DNA from: Maridesulfovibrio salexigens DSM 2638 | Lineage (GTDB): Bacteria; Desulfobacterota; Desulfovibrionia; Desulfovibrionales; Desulfovibrionaceae | Direction: 5' to 3' | Assembly (NCBI RefSeq): GCF_000023445.1 | Contig: NC_012881.1 | Location: forward strand, 3,799,501-3,863,500 | DNA length: 64,000 nucleotides | Translations under genes and position numbers: made by a program | Notes under the pieces: model-generated | What the model was told of the DNA's origin: nothing | Seen by the model: the letters and a program-made list of their open reading frames with translations, nothing else | Databases searched by the model: none | Shown here: one piece after another, positions 37,662-47,042 of the stretch | Numbering within the stretch: the stretch's first letter is position 1 | Layout: the number at the start of each line of letters is the position of its first letter

Positions 37662-39344
37662 TTATCCGTTAACCTTCACATCAGCGGCAATAACACCCAG
37701 CACCTTGCCCTTGGAATCAAAGAACGGACCGGAAACCGTAATACAATTCTCACCGGTAGCAGAAGATTCATAAACCTCGGATACATACATAGTCTGATCT
37801 TCCACAGCTCCGCTGAACCATTCCCGGCCGGACCAATCTTTGCCGCAGGCTGAGCCGTCTTCGGCAAAGCTCTGCCACTGTCCGCTGATATTGCTGACCG
37901 TCTGAATTCCATTATGATCGGTGATGTAGAGAAGTTCGAGGAAACGATTGTCTCTCAAGGCTTTGTGCATGGCCCGCTCCTGCAACTCCCGGTTCAGAGA
38001 GAGCACATCGGAAGATTTGGCGAGAGAATCAATCACTTCCTGCACCTTACCATTACCGACCAGCTTAAACACACCGATCATATCATCAAGATCAGCTACG
38101 CGTCCACCAAGAACGGAAATAGCTTCTCCCGCCCCGGACATGGCCTCGCCGGTTTCATCTGAGATCGAGTGAACTTCGTTGACAGCTTCACGAACATTAT
38201 TGCTGGCCTCTGCCTGTTGCACAGCCTCTTCAGCAATAAGACGCACTCCGCGAGAACTCTTTTCTGCAAGGTCAACAATTTCGCCGAGGGCTTCACCGGA
38301 ACTGGAAGCTAAACCGGACGCATTGCCGGCCAGATCATTAATATGGTTCACCCCGGCGACTGTCATTTCAACGTGCTCTTGAATCCTGCTGATTTCAGTA
38401 CCCACATCACGGGTGGCTTCCATCGTCTTTTCAGCAAGATTGCGGACTTCATCAGCAACAACGGCAAATCCACGACCGGCATCCCCGGCACGGGCTGCCT
38501 CGATAGCGGCATTAAGAGCCAAAAGGTTAGTCTGATCGGCAATATCGGAAATAACGGACATGATGCTTCCAATCCCCTCCGCCTGTTTGCCGAGAGCCTC
38601 AACCCTTCCGTTAAGATCATTGGTATTGCTCATGACCGTGTTGATTGATTCAATGGTCTGCTCGAGCACGTCTTCACCGGATCTTGCCCGCTCAGCAGCT
38701 GACTCAGCATCTACTGCCGCAAATTCCGCACGTTCCACCGAATGCTGAATGGAAACATCAATCTGTTCCATGGATGCAACAACAGATGAAAGATACTCCA
38801 ACTGCTTTTCAGCTCCATCGCTGGCCCGCGACGAGGATTCACCCAGCATTTCAGAGCTTGTACGAATGCCCTCAACAGCATTTTCAAGGGTCCCTGCTGC
38901 GGAAAGAAGTCCCTTGCTGCGAGCCTGTTCACCACGCACCCTTGCATCCTCGGCCATTTTATAAGCCTCAAGCTGCCTGGAGATTTCAATTTTGCATTGT
39001 TTGTCAGCCTCTTCCAGTTTAGTGCGGAGACTGCTTACATAAGATTCAAGTTTAGTAGCTGAAGGCAACAAAGCAGAAGTGAACCCTAGATCACTTTTGA
39101 AATCGGAACCGGAAACAAGTTCATCAATCCAATGACTGACACCTATCCACTGAGCATTGATTCTACTCCTGAGTATAAGCCCGGAAACAACAATCACAGC
39201 ACAGGCTACCGCAAACATTCCCAGCAAAGGGGCCATGTCCCCGCCCATAAATGTTTCAGGAGCAAACACAAACGCAAGACAAAGCCCTAACAGGACCAAG
39301 ACATCAATCACAACATGAACAACAATCCTGCCGGGCATACACAA
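37662..39344 (-). CDS. Methyl-accepting chemotaxis protein with C-terminal Cache-like domain
   Basis: 560-residue chemoreceptor. Two N-terminal membrane helices (about 8-28 and 38-57) have almost no periplasmic loop between them. The signalling coil has its tip at [41 protein letters not shown] (given here as the known MCP hairpin, at about residues 270-310). Beyond the coil, residues 455-560 form a Cache/PDC-like domain ([42 protein letters not shown]). Such domains usually sit N-terminally outside the cell; here it is C-terminal and cytoplasmic. It lies 52 bases behind glnD. Confidence 0.9.
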   Translation of the reverse strand: MCMPGRIVVHVVIDVLVLLGLCLAFVFAPETFMGGDMAPLLGMFAVACAVIVVSGLILRSRINAQWIGVSHWIDELVSGSDFKSDLGFTSALLPSATKLESYVSSLRTKLEEADKQCKIEISRQLEAYKMAEDARVRGEQARSKGLLSAAGTLENAVEGIRTSSEMLGESSSRASDGAEKQLEYLSSVVASMEQIDVSIQHSVERAEFAAVDAESAAERARSGEDVLEQTIESINTVMSNTNDLNGRVEALGKQAEGIGSIMSVISDIADQTNLLALNAAIEAARAGDAGRGFAVVADEVRNLAEKTMEATRDVGTEISRIQEHVEMTVAGVNHINDLAGNASGLASSSGEALGEIVDLAEKSSRGVRLIAEEAVQQAEASNNVREAVNEVHSISDETGEAMSGAGEAISVLGGRVADLDDMIGVFKLVGNGKVQEVIDSLAKSSDVLSLNRELQERAMHKALRDNRFLELLYITDHNGIQTVSNISGQWQSFAEDGSACGKDWSGREWFSGAVEDQTMYVSEVYESSATGENCITVSGPFFDSKGKVLGVIAADVKVNG

Positions 39345-39396
39345 CTCCTATTAAGTATTGATTTTCTGGACGACGGCTAAGCACAACCGCAATGTA

Positions 39397-41934
39397 TCAA
39401 CTGTTTCCTGTGAGAGAATATTCAAGAGCGCTGATAAGCTCCCGCAAATGGATATGATCTTCAATCCTGCCACCCTCGGGACCTTCCACATGAAAGACAT
39501 CAAACACAGACTCGCCTGTGGTTGAGATACGGGCCATTCGCAGATTAATATTCATCCGCGCAAAGGAAGCGACCATATCGTAAAGAATGCCGGAACGGTC
39601 TTGAGTGATAACTTCAATTAGAGTGCATTCAGCGCTGGAATCATTATCCACACTGATTCTGGTGGGAACTCTGCTGGGCACAGACTTGGCAAGAAGAGAA
39701 TTACGTTTCTTGTGTAGACGGTAATCAAGAGCCAACCTTCCGGTGAGCGCGTACATGATGGACCTCTCCACTCTGGCCCAGATATCTGAAGGGCAATTTT
39801 CCGCCGGAGCTTCAACTATAAAAATGTTCAGCGCCGTACCGTCAGACCACGAGAATACTTCAGCAGAAAGAATATTCACAGAATGAAGGGCCAGCACACC
39901 GCTCTGTGCAGCAAACAGAAAATTCTGATCTCTGGCGGTGATAACCAGCTTGATATGGTTTTCGTCTTCGGTTTCAAAAACTCGAACCAAACTCAAGCCA
40001 AGCCCACCCTTACCAGAAGGCTTGCGTACCATATCCAACTCATAGGCCCCCTTAAATTCGAGAACCTGCTGCATGTGCTGCACAATCTCGTCCGGGTCCT
40101 CGACCAGCAGATAGCGTTCAGGCATGCAGCTAAGCATAGATTCAACTAATTCGGATTCTATAAGCCCCACTGCACACTCACGGATACGATTTATGGTTTC
40201 ACCAAGCTGCTCACCGGAATCAACTTCTGCAAAAGCCTCGTCAGTAAGTATCAACTCCAATCCGGCATATATCTCCCGCAACAGGGATTCACTCCATGAA
40301 TTCCAGACACGGGGGCCGGTAGCCATAGAATCAGCCATGGAAAGGATAAAGAGCATACGCAAACGACGCAGAGAGCCGACCTTTTCGGCAATCTTCTGCA
40401 AAGCTTCAACTGAACTGAGGTCGATCGAACGCGAAGAACGGATCAGAAGCAGATGTTCTCGGACCAGAAAGACGACATCCTCCTTGAAACGCGTAGGGAA
40501 GTCCGTACGGGAAAGAATCTCATCGGCAAGATCTGCTCCGCGTTCGCTGTGATTCCGCTTCCCCTTACCGATGTCGTGAAAGAAAGCACCGAGCAGCAAG
40601 GCATCGAAATCTGTAGTGGAAATACATTTTCCACCGTCTGAAAATTCATTACGAAAAATATCGCGACATTTATGGACAGTTAGCAATGAATGCCTGCCCG
40701 GAGGGTACTGGTGGTATCCGTCATAAGGAACCAGCTCGGAAACCTTGGAAAATTCAGGAAGGAAGGACTTGAACACCCCGCTATCAAGCATTTCAACAGA
40801 GGCCCGCCAACCGAACTCACCTTTGAAAATATCAATGAGCATCTTCAGAGAACGGGTTAAACTGATACCGCTTGCGGAATCAATGGCCGAGACAGCACGA
40901 CGGGCTTCACGTGTAAGAGGAGCCCCGGTTCTGGACTTTATCCCAAAGACTTCCAGTCCGGCTTTAAGTCCGGCAATACCCCGGTGATCGATAAAGGAGC
41001 GCGAATCAGCATCAAAGGATTCACGGTAAAGGGCATCCCCCATGGAACGCACCCGGACCATAGCCTGATGAATTGAAGTAAGCAGATCGTTGCCGCGCTT
41101 TGCCGGGTCGTACCCTTTAACTCCGCATAGAGAGGCTGCATCCGGTAAAATCTCAAGAATCAATTTATCCTGTTTACGTTTGCGCAAAAAATGAACCGCA
41201 GAGCGGGCCTGCATAAGCAAAGCTTCATCCCTGCCCAGATCATTCAAATCATTTTTGTTAAGCGGAAAGTAATCGCCTTTGATATCCGCACACCAGCGTA
41301 TAAACTGAACATCACGCAAGGTCCCCCAGCCGTTTTTCAGGTCAGGTTCAAGAACTACGGAATCCATACCTTTCCCGGTCTTGGAACGATTCTCCCAAAG
41401 GATACGACAGAACTTATCTCCCGCGCTGGGGATAACTTTTGTTCTGAATTCATCGGAGAGATGTCGGAAGAGCTCTTCGCGACCGGAAATGAACCGTAAA
41501 TCCAACAATGAAGCTAGTACCTTGAAATCTGACATTGCCAGCTCAATATTTTGCTCCACAGTTCGAACACCGTGACCAACATCGAATTTAAGATCCCAGA
41601 GAGGATGAAACAGAAAGGATGCCAGATCTTCCAGCCCTTCCTGCGTGGTGAGTTCAGTGAGAATCAAAACATCAATATCTGAAAAAGGAGCCAGCTGACC
41701 ACGGCCGTAGCCACCTACAGCCACGATACTCAGATCATCATGGGAAGAAAGGATCCCCTCGGAAACAGCTTCAATGACCCTTGCCCTGAAATAGTCATCA
41801 ACAAGAGCACAAAGTTGCTGCGGAAAATCCCGCGGCATGCTCTTGGAGCATGCCGCGAGGAGTATTTCACGTCCCGCCAACAACCTGTCTACGGAAGTTT
41901 CCGGGGACAATCCGGGGGAATTTTCAGTGTTCAT
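39397..41934 (-). CDS. glnD: PII uridylyltransferase / uridylyl-removing enzyme
   Basis: 845-residue nitrogen sensor that adds or removes UMP on PII. Domains in order: nucleotidyltransferase with VGGYGRGQLAPFSDIDVLIL (about residues 70-90), a helical GlnE-like linker, an HD domain with FHDIGKGKRNHSERGADLADE near 460, and two C-terminal ACT domains (VITARDQNFLFAAQSG and VITQDRSGILYDMVASFARM) that sense glutamine. The gene starts directly behind the glnB stop, as the last gene of amtB-glnB-glnD. Confidence 0.96.
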   Translation of the reverse strand: MNTENSPGLSPETSVDRLLAGREILLAACSKSMPRDFPQQLCALVDDYFRARVIEAVSEGILSSHDDLSIVAVGGYGRGQLAPFSDIDVLILTELTTQEGLEDLASFLFHPLWDLKFDVGHGVRTVEQNIELAMSDFKVLASLLDLRFISGREELFRHLSDEFRTKVIPSAGDKFCRILWENRSKTGKGMDSVVLEPDLKNGWGTLRDVQFIRWCADIKGDYFPLNKNDLNDLGRDEALLMQARSAVHFLRKRKQDKLILEILPDAASLCGVKGYDPAKRGNDLLTSIHQAMVRVRSMGDALYRESFDADSRSFIDHRGIAGLKAGLEVFGIKSRTGAPLTREARRAVSAIDSASGISLTRSLKMLIDIFKGEFGWRASVEMLDSGVFKSFLPEFSKVSELVPYDGYHQYPPGRHSLLTVHKCRDIFRNEFSDGGKCISTTDFDALLLGAFFHDIGKGKRNHSERGADLADEILSRTDFPTRFKEDVVFLVREHLLLIRSSRSIDLSSVEALQKIAEKVGSLRRLRMLFILSMADSMATGPRVWNSWSESLLREIYAGLELILTDEAFAEVDSGEQLGETINRIRECAVGLIESELVESMLSCMPERYLLVEDPDEIVQHMQQVLEFKGAYELDMVRKPSGKGGLGLSLVRVFETEDENHIKLVITARDQNFLFAAQSGVLALHSVNILSAEVFSWSDGTALNIFIVEAPAENCPSDIWARVERSIMYALTGRLALDYRLHKKRNSLLAKSVPSRVPTRISVDNDSSAECTLIEVITQDRSGILYDMVASFARMNINLRMARISTTGESVFDVFHVEGPEGGRIEDHIHLRELISALEYSLTGNS

Positions 41935-42273
41935 TTATATGGCATCCGGGCCGGTTTCACCGGTACGGATACGCACCACTTCTTCAACCGGGATTACGAA
42001 TATTTTACCATCGCCAACCTTTCCGGTCTTGGCTGCTGCACTGACAGCTTCAATCACTTCGGATACCCGGTCAGCATCGACCACAATCTCAACCTTGGTC
42101 TTGGCAATGAAGTCCACCTGATACTCGGCACCGCGATAGACTTCCTTATGTCCACCCTGTCGTCCGAAACCTTTCACATCAGTTACGGTCATACCCTTAA
42201 GACCGAGAGCGGAAATGGCATCCTTTACATCATCAACCTTGAAAGGTCGTACAATTATTTCAATCTTTCTCAT
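41935..42273 (-). CDS. glnB: Nitrogen regulatory protein PII
   Basis: 112-residue PII protein that reports 2-oxoglutarate and ATP/ADP state. The T-loop is GGHKEVYRGAEYQVDF, with Tyr51 as the uridylylation site, and the ATP-binding block is GDGKIFVIPVEEVVRIRTGE. The start at 42273 gives the standard family length and a proper AGGA spacing; another ATG three codons upstream sits too close to that site. It is between amtB and glnD and may act on both, like GlnK. Confidence 0.97.
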   Translation of the reverse strand: MRKIEIIVRPFKVDDVKDAISALGLKGMTVTDVKGFGRQGGHKEVYRGAEYQVDFIAKTKVEIVVDADRVSEVIEAVSAAAKTGKVGDGKIFVIPVEEVVRIRTGETGPDAI

Positions 42274-42297
42274 TGGAATCATCCTGTTTTAGCTATT

Positions 42298-43500
42298 TTA
42301 AATCTGGTAACCGGCTTCGCTGTGATCCGAGACATCCATCCCTGCAACTTCCTCTTCTTCGGAAGGACGCAGGCCATAGAATTTGTCGATCAGCTTGAAA
42401 AGAATCCAACTTACAGTGAAGCAGTAGGCCCAAGTGGCAATGCAGGATTCAATCTGGATCCAAAGCTGGGAGGCATTGCCGTAAAACAAACCCTCCGCAC
42501 CGATGCTGGCAAAAAGTCCGGTAACAATAGCACCGTAAGTTCCGCCAAGACCGTGAATACCGACAACATCAAGAGAATCATCGTAGCCGAACTTGGATTT
42601 CATAAGTACGCCGCCGTAGCAGACCATGCCGCCACCGAAACCGATAACAATTGAAGCCATAGGAGTTACAAAACCGGCAGCCGGAGTAATGGCTACCAGC
42701 CCGGCAACAGCACCGGAAGCAGCACCGAGAGTGGTAGGTTTACCGCCATGCATGGCTTCAACAAGCAACCAGCCGAGTACTGCGGCAGCCGCAGCAAGAT
42801 GGGTGGTTACGAAAGCATTGGCAGCCAGACCATCAGCAGCAAGGGCGGAACCGGCGTTAAAACCGAACCAGCCGAACCAGAGCATACCTGCACCAAGCAG
42901 GGTCATGGGCAGGTTGTGAGGAATGAAAGGCTCTTTACCGTACCCCTTACGCTTGCCCACGATCAGACATCCGGCAAGAGCTGCTGCAGCGGAACTCATG
43001 TGAACAACCGCTCCACCAGCAAAATCGAGCGCGCCGTGGTCGCCCATCCAACCGCCGCCCCAGACCCAGTGACACATGGGAGCGTAGACAAGAATAACCC
43101 AAAAAGCGCTGAAGATCAGCAATGCCCCGAACTTCATACGCTCGGCAAAAGCACCCGTAATAAGTGCGGGAGTGATAACCGCAAACATACACTGGAAAAT
43201 CATGAAAAGAAGATGAGGCAGGTTATCGGCGGGGCTGTTGACCGTATCCATGCCCACACCGTTAAGGGCAAAGAAATCCATTCCGCCGATAATGCCGCCG
43301 ATATCAGTCCCGAAAGAGAGGGAATATCCGATGACCGCCCAGACAATTGAAACGAGTCCAAGCATGATGAAACTCTGCATGATCGTAGCCAATACGTTTT
43401 TGCTACGCACCATGCCACCATAGAAAAGGGCCAACCCCGGAGTCATAAACATAACCAGAGCTGCACAAATAAGTATAAATGAAGTATCCGCCGAATTCAT
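42298..43500 (-). CDS. amtB: Ammonium transporter
   Basis: 400-residue Amt channel with 11 predicted helices. Family blocks are MTPGLALFYGGMVRSKN, MCHWVWGGGWMGDHGALDFAGGAVVHMSSA and DDSLDVVGIHGLGGTYGAI, which hold the twin pore histidines. It begins close to the membrane without a classical cleaved signal. A sigma-54 promoter lies 128-143 bases upstream. It leads the operon amtB-glnB-glnD, so ammonium uptake, its PII regulator and the PII-modifying enzyme are made together. Confidence 0.97.
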   Translation of the reverse strand: MNSADTSFILICAALVMFMTPGLALFYGGMVRSKNVLATIMQSFIMLGLVSIVWAVIGYSLSFGTDIGGIIGGMDFFALNGVGMDTVNSPADNLPHLLFMIFQCMFAVITPALITGAFAERMKFGALLIFSAFWVILVYAPMCHWVWGGGWMGDHGALDFAGGAVVHMSSAAAALAGCLIVGKRKGYGKEPFIPHNLPMTLLGAGMLWFGWFGFNAGSALAADGLAANAFVTTHLAAAAAVLGWLLVEAMHGGKPTTLGAASGAVAGLVAITPAAGFVTPMASIVIGFGGGMVCYGGVLMKSKFGYDDSLDVVGIHGLGGTYGAIVTGLFASIGAEGLFYGNASQLWIQIESCIATWAYCFTVSWILFKLIDKFYGLRPSEEEEVAGMDVSDHSEAGYQI

Positions 43501-43952
43501 TTTTGATCAACCCCCGTTGATTCAAGGTCTCTTTTTTACAATTTCGTCTCTAAAATCGTTTTTAACGCTTCTCATTTTACAATTTTAGACAAATCAGCCT
43601 TCAAAAATGCATTTTGACTAGTATCAAAGCACGCATTGTGCCAAAACTGAAAACTTCATACTCATAAAAACAAAATTTATACACATAAAAAACATAATTG
43701 GAAATTTGCGACAGCAAACAAAGCGTAATTATTCCCATCTTAGACAATAAAATAAATCAAAAATCATGAGGGAGACAATTAAGATTCGGAATCAGGGTCC
43801 CAGTTAACAATTAAATTTTCAGATAGGTGCAGATGGGCAAAAGCAGAAAAATGAATACGGAGGCAAAACTGATGACAATCACAATTGACATCATATAAGA
43901 TATAGATCACTTTCGACTAAATGAAATTGACTCTCAAACACAGAAGGACCAT
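43501..43952. other. Divergent intergenic region, amtB / znuA-like
   Basis: About 450 AT-rich bases. It contains the sigma-54 promoter of amtB (listed separately). On the plus side it presumably holds the promoter of the metal-binding protein gene. I see no perfect Zur- or Fur-type dyad there and no gene that I would defend. Confidence 0.6.
43628..43643 (-). promoter_or_regulatory. Sigma-54 promoter of amtB-glnB-glnD
   Basis: TGGCAC-AATGC-GTGCT on the minus strand; the GG and GC pairs are exactly ten bases apart, as sigma-54 requires (consensus TGGCAC-N5-TTGC). It predicts a transcript start near 43617 and a leader of about 115 bases. Ammonium transport operons are classic NtrC/sigma-54 targets. 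Confidence 0.8.
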
Positions 43953-44849
43953 ATGAAAATATCTAAAACAATCATACTGACCGTAATAAGCCTACTACTA
44001 AACTATTCCGTAGCTGCCGCCGAACAATTCCAAACGACAGTCTCAATTGCACCACTGAAATATTTTGTGGAAAAAATCGGCGGGGAAAATGTAAAAACCA
44101 ACATCATGGTAAAAGCAGGCAGCAGCCCGGCTACATACGAACCACAACCGAAACAGATGGCAGACCTGAGTAAGTCAGAAATATACTTCGCCATCGGCGT
44201 CCCTTTTGAACAGGCATGGCTCCCGCGATTCAAATCCGCCAACAGCAATCTTGAAATCGTAAATCTCGGAGAAGCAGTTATCCATAGGAGCATGAAAGCC
44301 CATATCCACGAAGACGAAGGAGAACACGGCCATACCCACCATGATGACCATGGTGAAGCAAAAGTTAAAGATCCTCACGTCTGGCTTGCCCCGCCCTTAG
44401 TCCGAGTCATCAGTCAGAAAATTCTAGAAACCCTGATAGAGCACGACCCCGAAAACGCAGCAACTTACACCAGCAACTACCTTAGCTTTGCAGCTGAAAT
44501 AAACGACATTGACTCCGAACTACTAAAAACTTTTACCCAAAAAGGACAAAAGTTCAGTTTCATGGTCTATCACCCTTCATGGGGATACTTTGCCGACACC
44601 TATGCCTTAAACCAGATACCTATTGAACTGGAAGGCAAAGAGCCCAGCCCCAAAAAAATGGCTCAACTTATTGAATTTGCCAAAACCAACTCAGTAAAGG
44701 CTATTTTTATTCAACCCCAATTTTCTCAAAAAAGCGCACAAACCATAGCAAACGCCATTGACGCAAAAGTCCTTATTGCTGACCCACTAGCTGAAGACTG
44801 GACTGCTAACCTGCGCCGCACGGCCAAGGCATTTGCAACACAGCACTAA
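43953..44849 (+). CDS. znuA: ZnuA-like zinc/manganese ABC transporter binding protein
   Basis: 298-residue periplasmic protein with a signal peptide of about 23 residues (VAAA-E). Cluster A-I blocks are TTVSIAPLKYFVEKIGG, KAGSSPATYEPQPKQMADL and DPHVWLAPPLVR. A histidine-rich loop, HEDEGEHGHTHHDDHG, favours zinc over manganese. Metal ligands would be the His in DPHVW, the His in VYHPSWGYF and a C-terminal Asp (ADPL). The permease and ATPase genes are absent here, so it must use a transporter encoded elsewhere. A strong terminator follows at once. Confidence 0.92.
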   Translation: MKISKTIILTVISLLLNYSVAAAEQFQTTVSIAPLKYFVEKIGGENVKTNIMVKAGSSPATYEPQPKQMADLSKSEIYFAIGVPFEQAWLPRFKSANSNLEIVNLGEAVIHRSMKAHIHEDEGEHGHTHHDDHGEAKVKDPHVWLAPPLVRVISQKILETLIEHDPENAATYTSNYLSFAAEINDIDSELLKTFTQKGQKFSFMVYHPSWGYFADTYALNQIPIELEGKEPSPKKMAQLIEFAKTNSVKAIFIQPQFSQKSAQTIANAIDAKVLIADPLAEDWTANLRRTAKAFATQH

Positions 44850-44855
44850 ACAAAA

Positions 44856-44884
44856 AAGCCCGCTCATCAAATGATGAACGGGCT
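44856..44884 (+). terminator. Intrinsic terminator of the znuA-like gene
   Basis: Stem AAGCCCG-C-TCATC / GATGA-A-CGGGCTT with one mismatch, followed by a run of seven T. Confidence 0.9.
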
Positions 44885-44930
44885 TTTTTTGTAGGCGATA
44901 ATCCCGCCAAACGACAGGAACACAAAACTA

Positions 44931-45164
44931 CTAAAAACTAATAACTCCCATCAGGGTGGCCATAAAGGCAATAGGAGCACGGAGTTTAAAAGAATATGAA
45001 CTTGTTACCGGCATTTCAGCGGAAATTTTGCTGCGCAGATCTTTAAATGCCTGATCCATTTCACGACTGCTATCCAAGCGCTCTCTTCTAGCCAGCTTGG
45101 CTTCTGTTCTTAAGAGAGTCATATCTTCACGATGCATGGACATTAAACTTTCAACACTACTCAT
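44931..45164 (-). CDS. Small protein of unknown function, probably sigma-54-dependent
   Basis: 77-residue protein, not recognised. It is rich in charged residues (REDMTLLRTEAKLARRERLD) with helical character, and ends in a hydrophobic stretch (LRAPIAFMATLMGVISF) that may touch the membrane. The ATG at 45164 is chosen because GGAGAT precedes it; a longer frame runs back through the leader hairpin and is unlikely. About 136 bases upstream of the start is a well-formed sigma-54 promoter, and divergent from it is a sigma-54 activator gene, which supports a real transcript. Function unknown. Confidence 0.5.
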   Translation of the reverse strand: MSSVESLMSMHREDMTLLRTEAKLARRERLDSSREMDQAFKDLRSKISAEMPVTSSYSFKLRAPIAFMATLMGVISF

Positions 45165-45219
45165 CAGACCATCTCCGTATATTTCGAGGAATTGCGTCGA
45201 ATTGTTCTTGAAAAGGTTA

Positions 45220-45271
45220 TGGACCGGAGAGCCCGGAGGGGTCGGGGAGGTGGAGTGGGCTCTCCAGTCCA
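45220..45271 (-). ncRNA. Leader hairpin with pyrimidine-rich loop (minus strand) or candidate small RNA
   Basis: Arms TGGACCGGAGAGCCC (45220-45234) and GGGCTCTCCAGTCCA (45257-45271) pair over 15 positions with one mismatch. The 22-base loop reads, in minus-strand RNA, with two CCUCC runs that are complementary to ribosome-binding sites. The plus strand of the loop is G-rich. It sits in the 5' leader of the small gene. Confidence 0.5.
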
Positions 45272-45299
45272 TACTTGACTAACAAGCTAATCTCCTTAC

Positions 45300-45315
45300 A
45301 GCACCATCCGTGCCA
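45300..45315 (-). promoter_or_regulatory. Sigma-54 promoter reading toward the small gene
   Basis: TGGCAC-GGATG-GTGCT with GG and GC exactly ten bases apart; the -12 part equals that of the amtB promoter. It is divergent from the adjacent sigma-54 activator gene, the classic arrangement of activator and target. Confidence 0.72.
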
Positions 45316-45485
45316 AACTTTATCAAGAACTGCTGACAGCACTGTTTCAAAGGGATCACTCCCCCAAAACGACCTCTTAATCTATTATTCAAAGTGTAAT
45401 CCATGTTGACCAAGCATAACTTTGACGATATATCGTAAATATACCTAGATAACAGAATCGTACAACCTAAGAAAAACCTATTATT

Positions 45486-47021
45486 ATGACAATATCTGTA
45501 AATGATTACAAGGCCCTTTCTAAAGAATTAGATCCGGAAAAATTGCAGAAGCAAATTCTGACTCTGCTGCTTAAGCTGCAAAACGTTGAACGCGGCTCTC
45601 TTTGGCTGGAACGTGACGGCATGTATGAGTGCGTTGAAGCATTGGGAGAAAAAAGTGAGAACATTAAGGGAGTCAGAATCTCTTCACAGGAAAACAGTAT
45701 TGTAGGCTGGGTAATTCGGCACGGAAAAATGACCATTGCCGAAGCAGGAGACTCCCGCCATTACAGCTCAATGGAAAAAAACTTCAAAATTAAAAGCCGT
45801 TTGATCTTATGTTTTCCACTTAAACTCGAAGGGCAGGAAGTTTACGGAGCGGTTCAGGTTATAGACACCAGCGCATCAGGAGAACAACTTAACCTAGACC
45901 CTGCCTATCTGACCATGCTGCAAGATATGGTTGATATAGGTTCTATTTCCTTACGCAATTCCATTGAATTTCAAAAACAGCGCATTGAATTCGACCAGCT
46001 CAGCCGAACCTTGAGCAGCATTCGAAACAACAAAACCATTGTGGGCAAAAGTCAATCTGTAAACAAGGCTCTCAAACTGGTTCAAAATTACGGTGCCACC
46101 AACTATCCGGTCCTGCTCTATGGTGAATCAGGAACAGGTAAGGAGCTCTTTGCAGAAGAAATCCACGCTCAGAGTTCGAGAGCTCAAAAACCTTTCCTGA
46201 CCCAGAACTGCAGTGCCATCCCTGAAAACCTGCTCGAAAGTGAATTGTTCGGTTATGTGAAAGGAGCATTTACCGGTGCCACCAGCAATAAATCCGGTTT
46301 GTTTGAAGCGGCCGATGGAGGCACTGTCTTTCTTGATGAAATCGGGGATATGGACATCAACCTGCAAGCCAAACTACTCCGTGTGCTACAGGAAAGTGAA
46401 ATCAAGCCCCTTGGGGGAACCCAGACCAAAAGAATCGATATCCGCATCATTTCTGCCACCAACCGTAACCTTGAAGAAGAAGTTCGCTCCGGCAGGTTCA
46501 GAGAGGACCTTTATTACAGACTCAACGTACTGCCCCTAAAACTCCCGGCCCTGAGAGAACGCAGAGAGGACATCCACCTGCTGACCGGACATTTTCTTAG
46601 CCGTGAAGCAGCACACAGCCACATGCTGCCTAAAAAAATGTCCAACGAAGCGATGGCTGTAATGGAGAAATACAACTGGCCGGGTAACATCCGCGAGCTG
46701 GAAAACATGGTCAAACAATTTCAGGCCATGGTTCCCGGAGACACTATCTCTATCAAGGACCTTCCCCTGCACATCGTGCACCCCGGCACTAAACCTCCTG
46801 TTGAAAACAGAGCCCGCAAACAGAGCGAAAAAACAATTTTGCCAAGCGATCAGCAGGAAGCGCTCAGTTCTCTAACATGGAAAGAGATGGAATACGCATA
46901 CATAATGAAAATGCTTGAAAAATTCCGTTGGAATATCAGCCGCGCAGCCCGTGCTGCTGAAGTTAACCGTTCCACCTTTGATTCTCGCATGAAAAAACTT
47001 GGAATTAGCAAAAACAATTAA
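45486..47021 (+). CDS. Sigma-54-dependent activator with GAF domain
   Basis: 511-residue enhancer-binding protein. Residues 10-170 form a GAF sensor domain (VERGSLWLERDGMYE, IVGWVIRHGK, LCFPLKLEGQEVYGAVQVID). The AAA domain follows with GESGTGKELFAEEIH (Walker A), the sigma-54-contacting loop GYVKGAFTGAT, and DGGTVFLDEIGDMD (Walker B). A Fis-type helix-turn-helix ends it (NISRAARAAEVNRSTFDSRM). A GAF instead of a receiver means it answers to a small ligand or a redox cue. It faces the sigma-54 promoter at 45300-45315 and precedes the HyuA-HDAC genes, either of which may be a target. Confidence 0.95.
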   Translation: MTISVNDYKALSKELDPEKLQKQILTLLLKLQNVERGSLWLERDGMYECVEALGEKSENIKGVRISSQENSIVGWVIRHGKMTIAEAGDSRHYSSMEKNFKIKSRLILCFPLKLEGQEVYGAVQVIDTSASGEQLNLDPAYLTMLQDMVDIGSISLRNSIEFQKQRIEFDQLSRTLSSIRNNKTIVGKSQSVNKALKLVQNYGATNYPVLLYGESGTGKELFAEEIHAQSSRAQKPFLTQNCSAIPENLLESELFGYVKGAFTGATSNKSGLFEAADGGTVFLDEIGDMDINLQAKLLRVLQESEIKPLGGTQTKRIDIRIISATNRNLEEEVRSGRFREDLYYRLNVLPLKLPALRERREDIHLLTGHFLSREAAHSHMLPKKMSNEAMAVMEKYNWPGNIRELENMVKQFQAMVPGDTISIKDLPLHIVHPGTKPPVENRARKQSEKTILPSDQQEALSSLTWKEMEYAYIMKMLEKFRWNISRAARAAEVNRSTFDSRMKKLGISKNN

Positions 47022-47042
47022 GACCATCCACAAACTAGAAAC

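Larger units (their letters stand above)
45165..45485. other. Regulatory region between the small gene and the sigma-54 activator gene
   Basis: 321 bases. On the minus strand it contains a sigma-54 promoter (45300-45315) and a large hairpin (45220-45271). A perfect 12-base palindrome, ACGATATATCGT, at 45425-45436 lies about 110 bases upstream of that promoter, a usual distance for an activator site. Confidence 0.6.

Noticed and set aside
43872-43898. Eight-codon frame after GGAGG upstream of the znuA-like gene
   Set aside because: Too short to judge; promoter-like sequences overlap it, so it may not even be transcribed.
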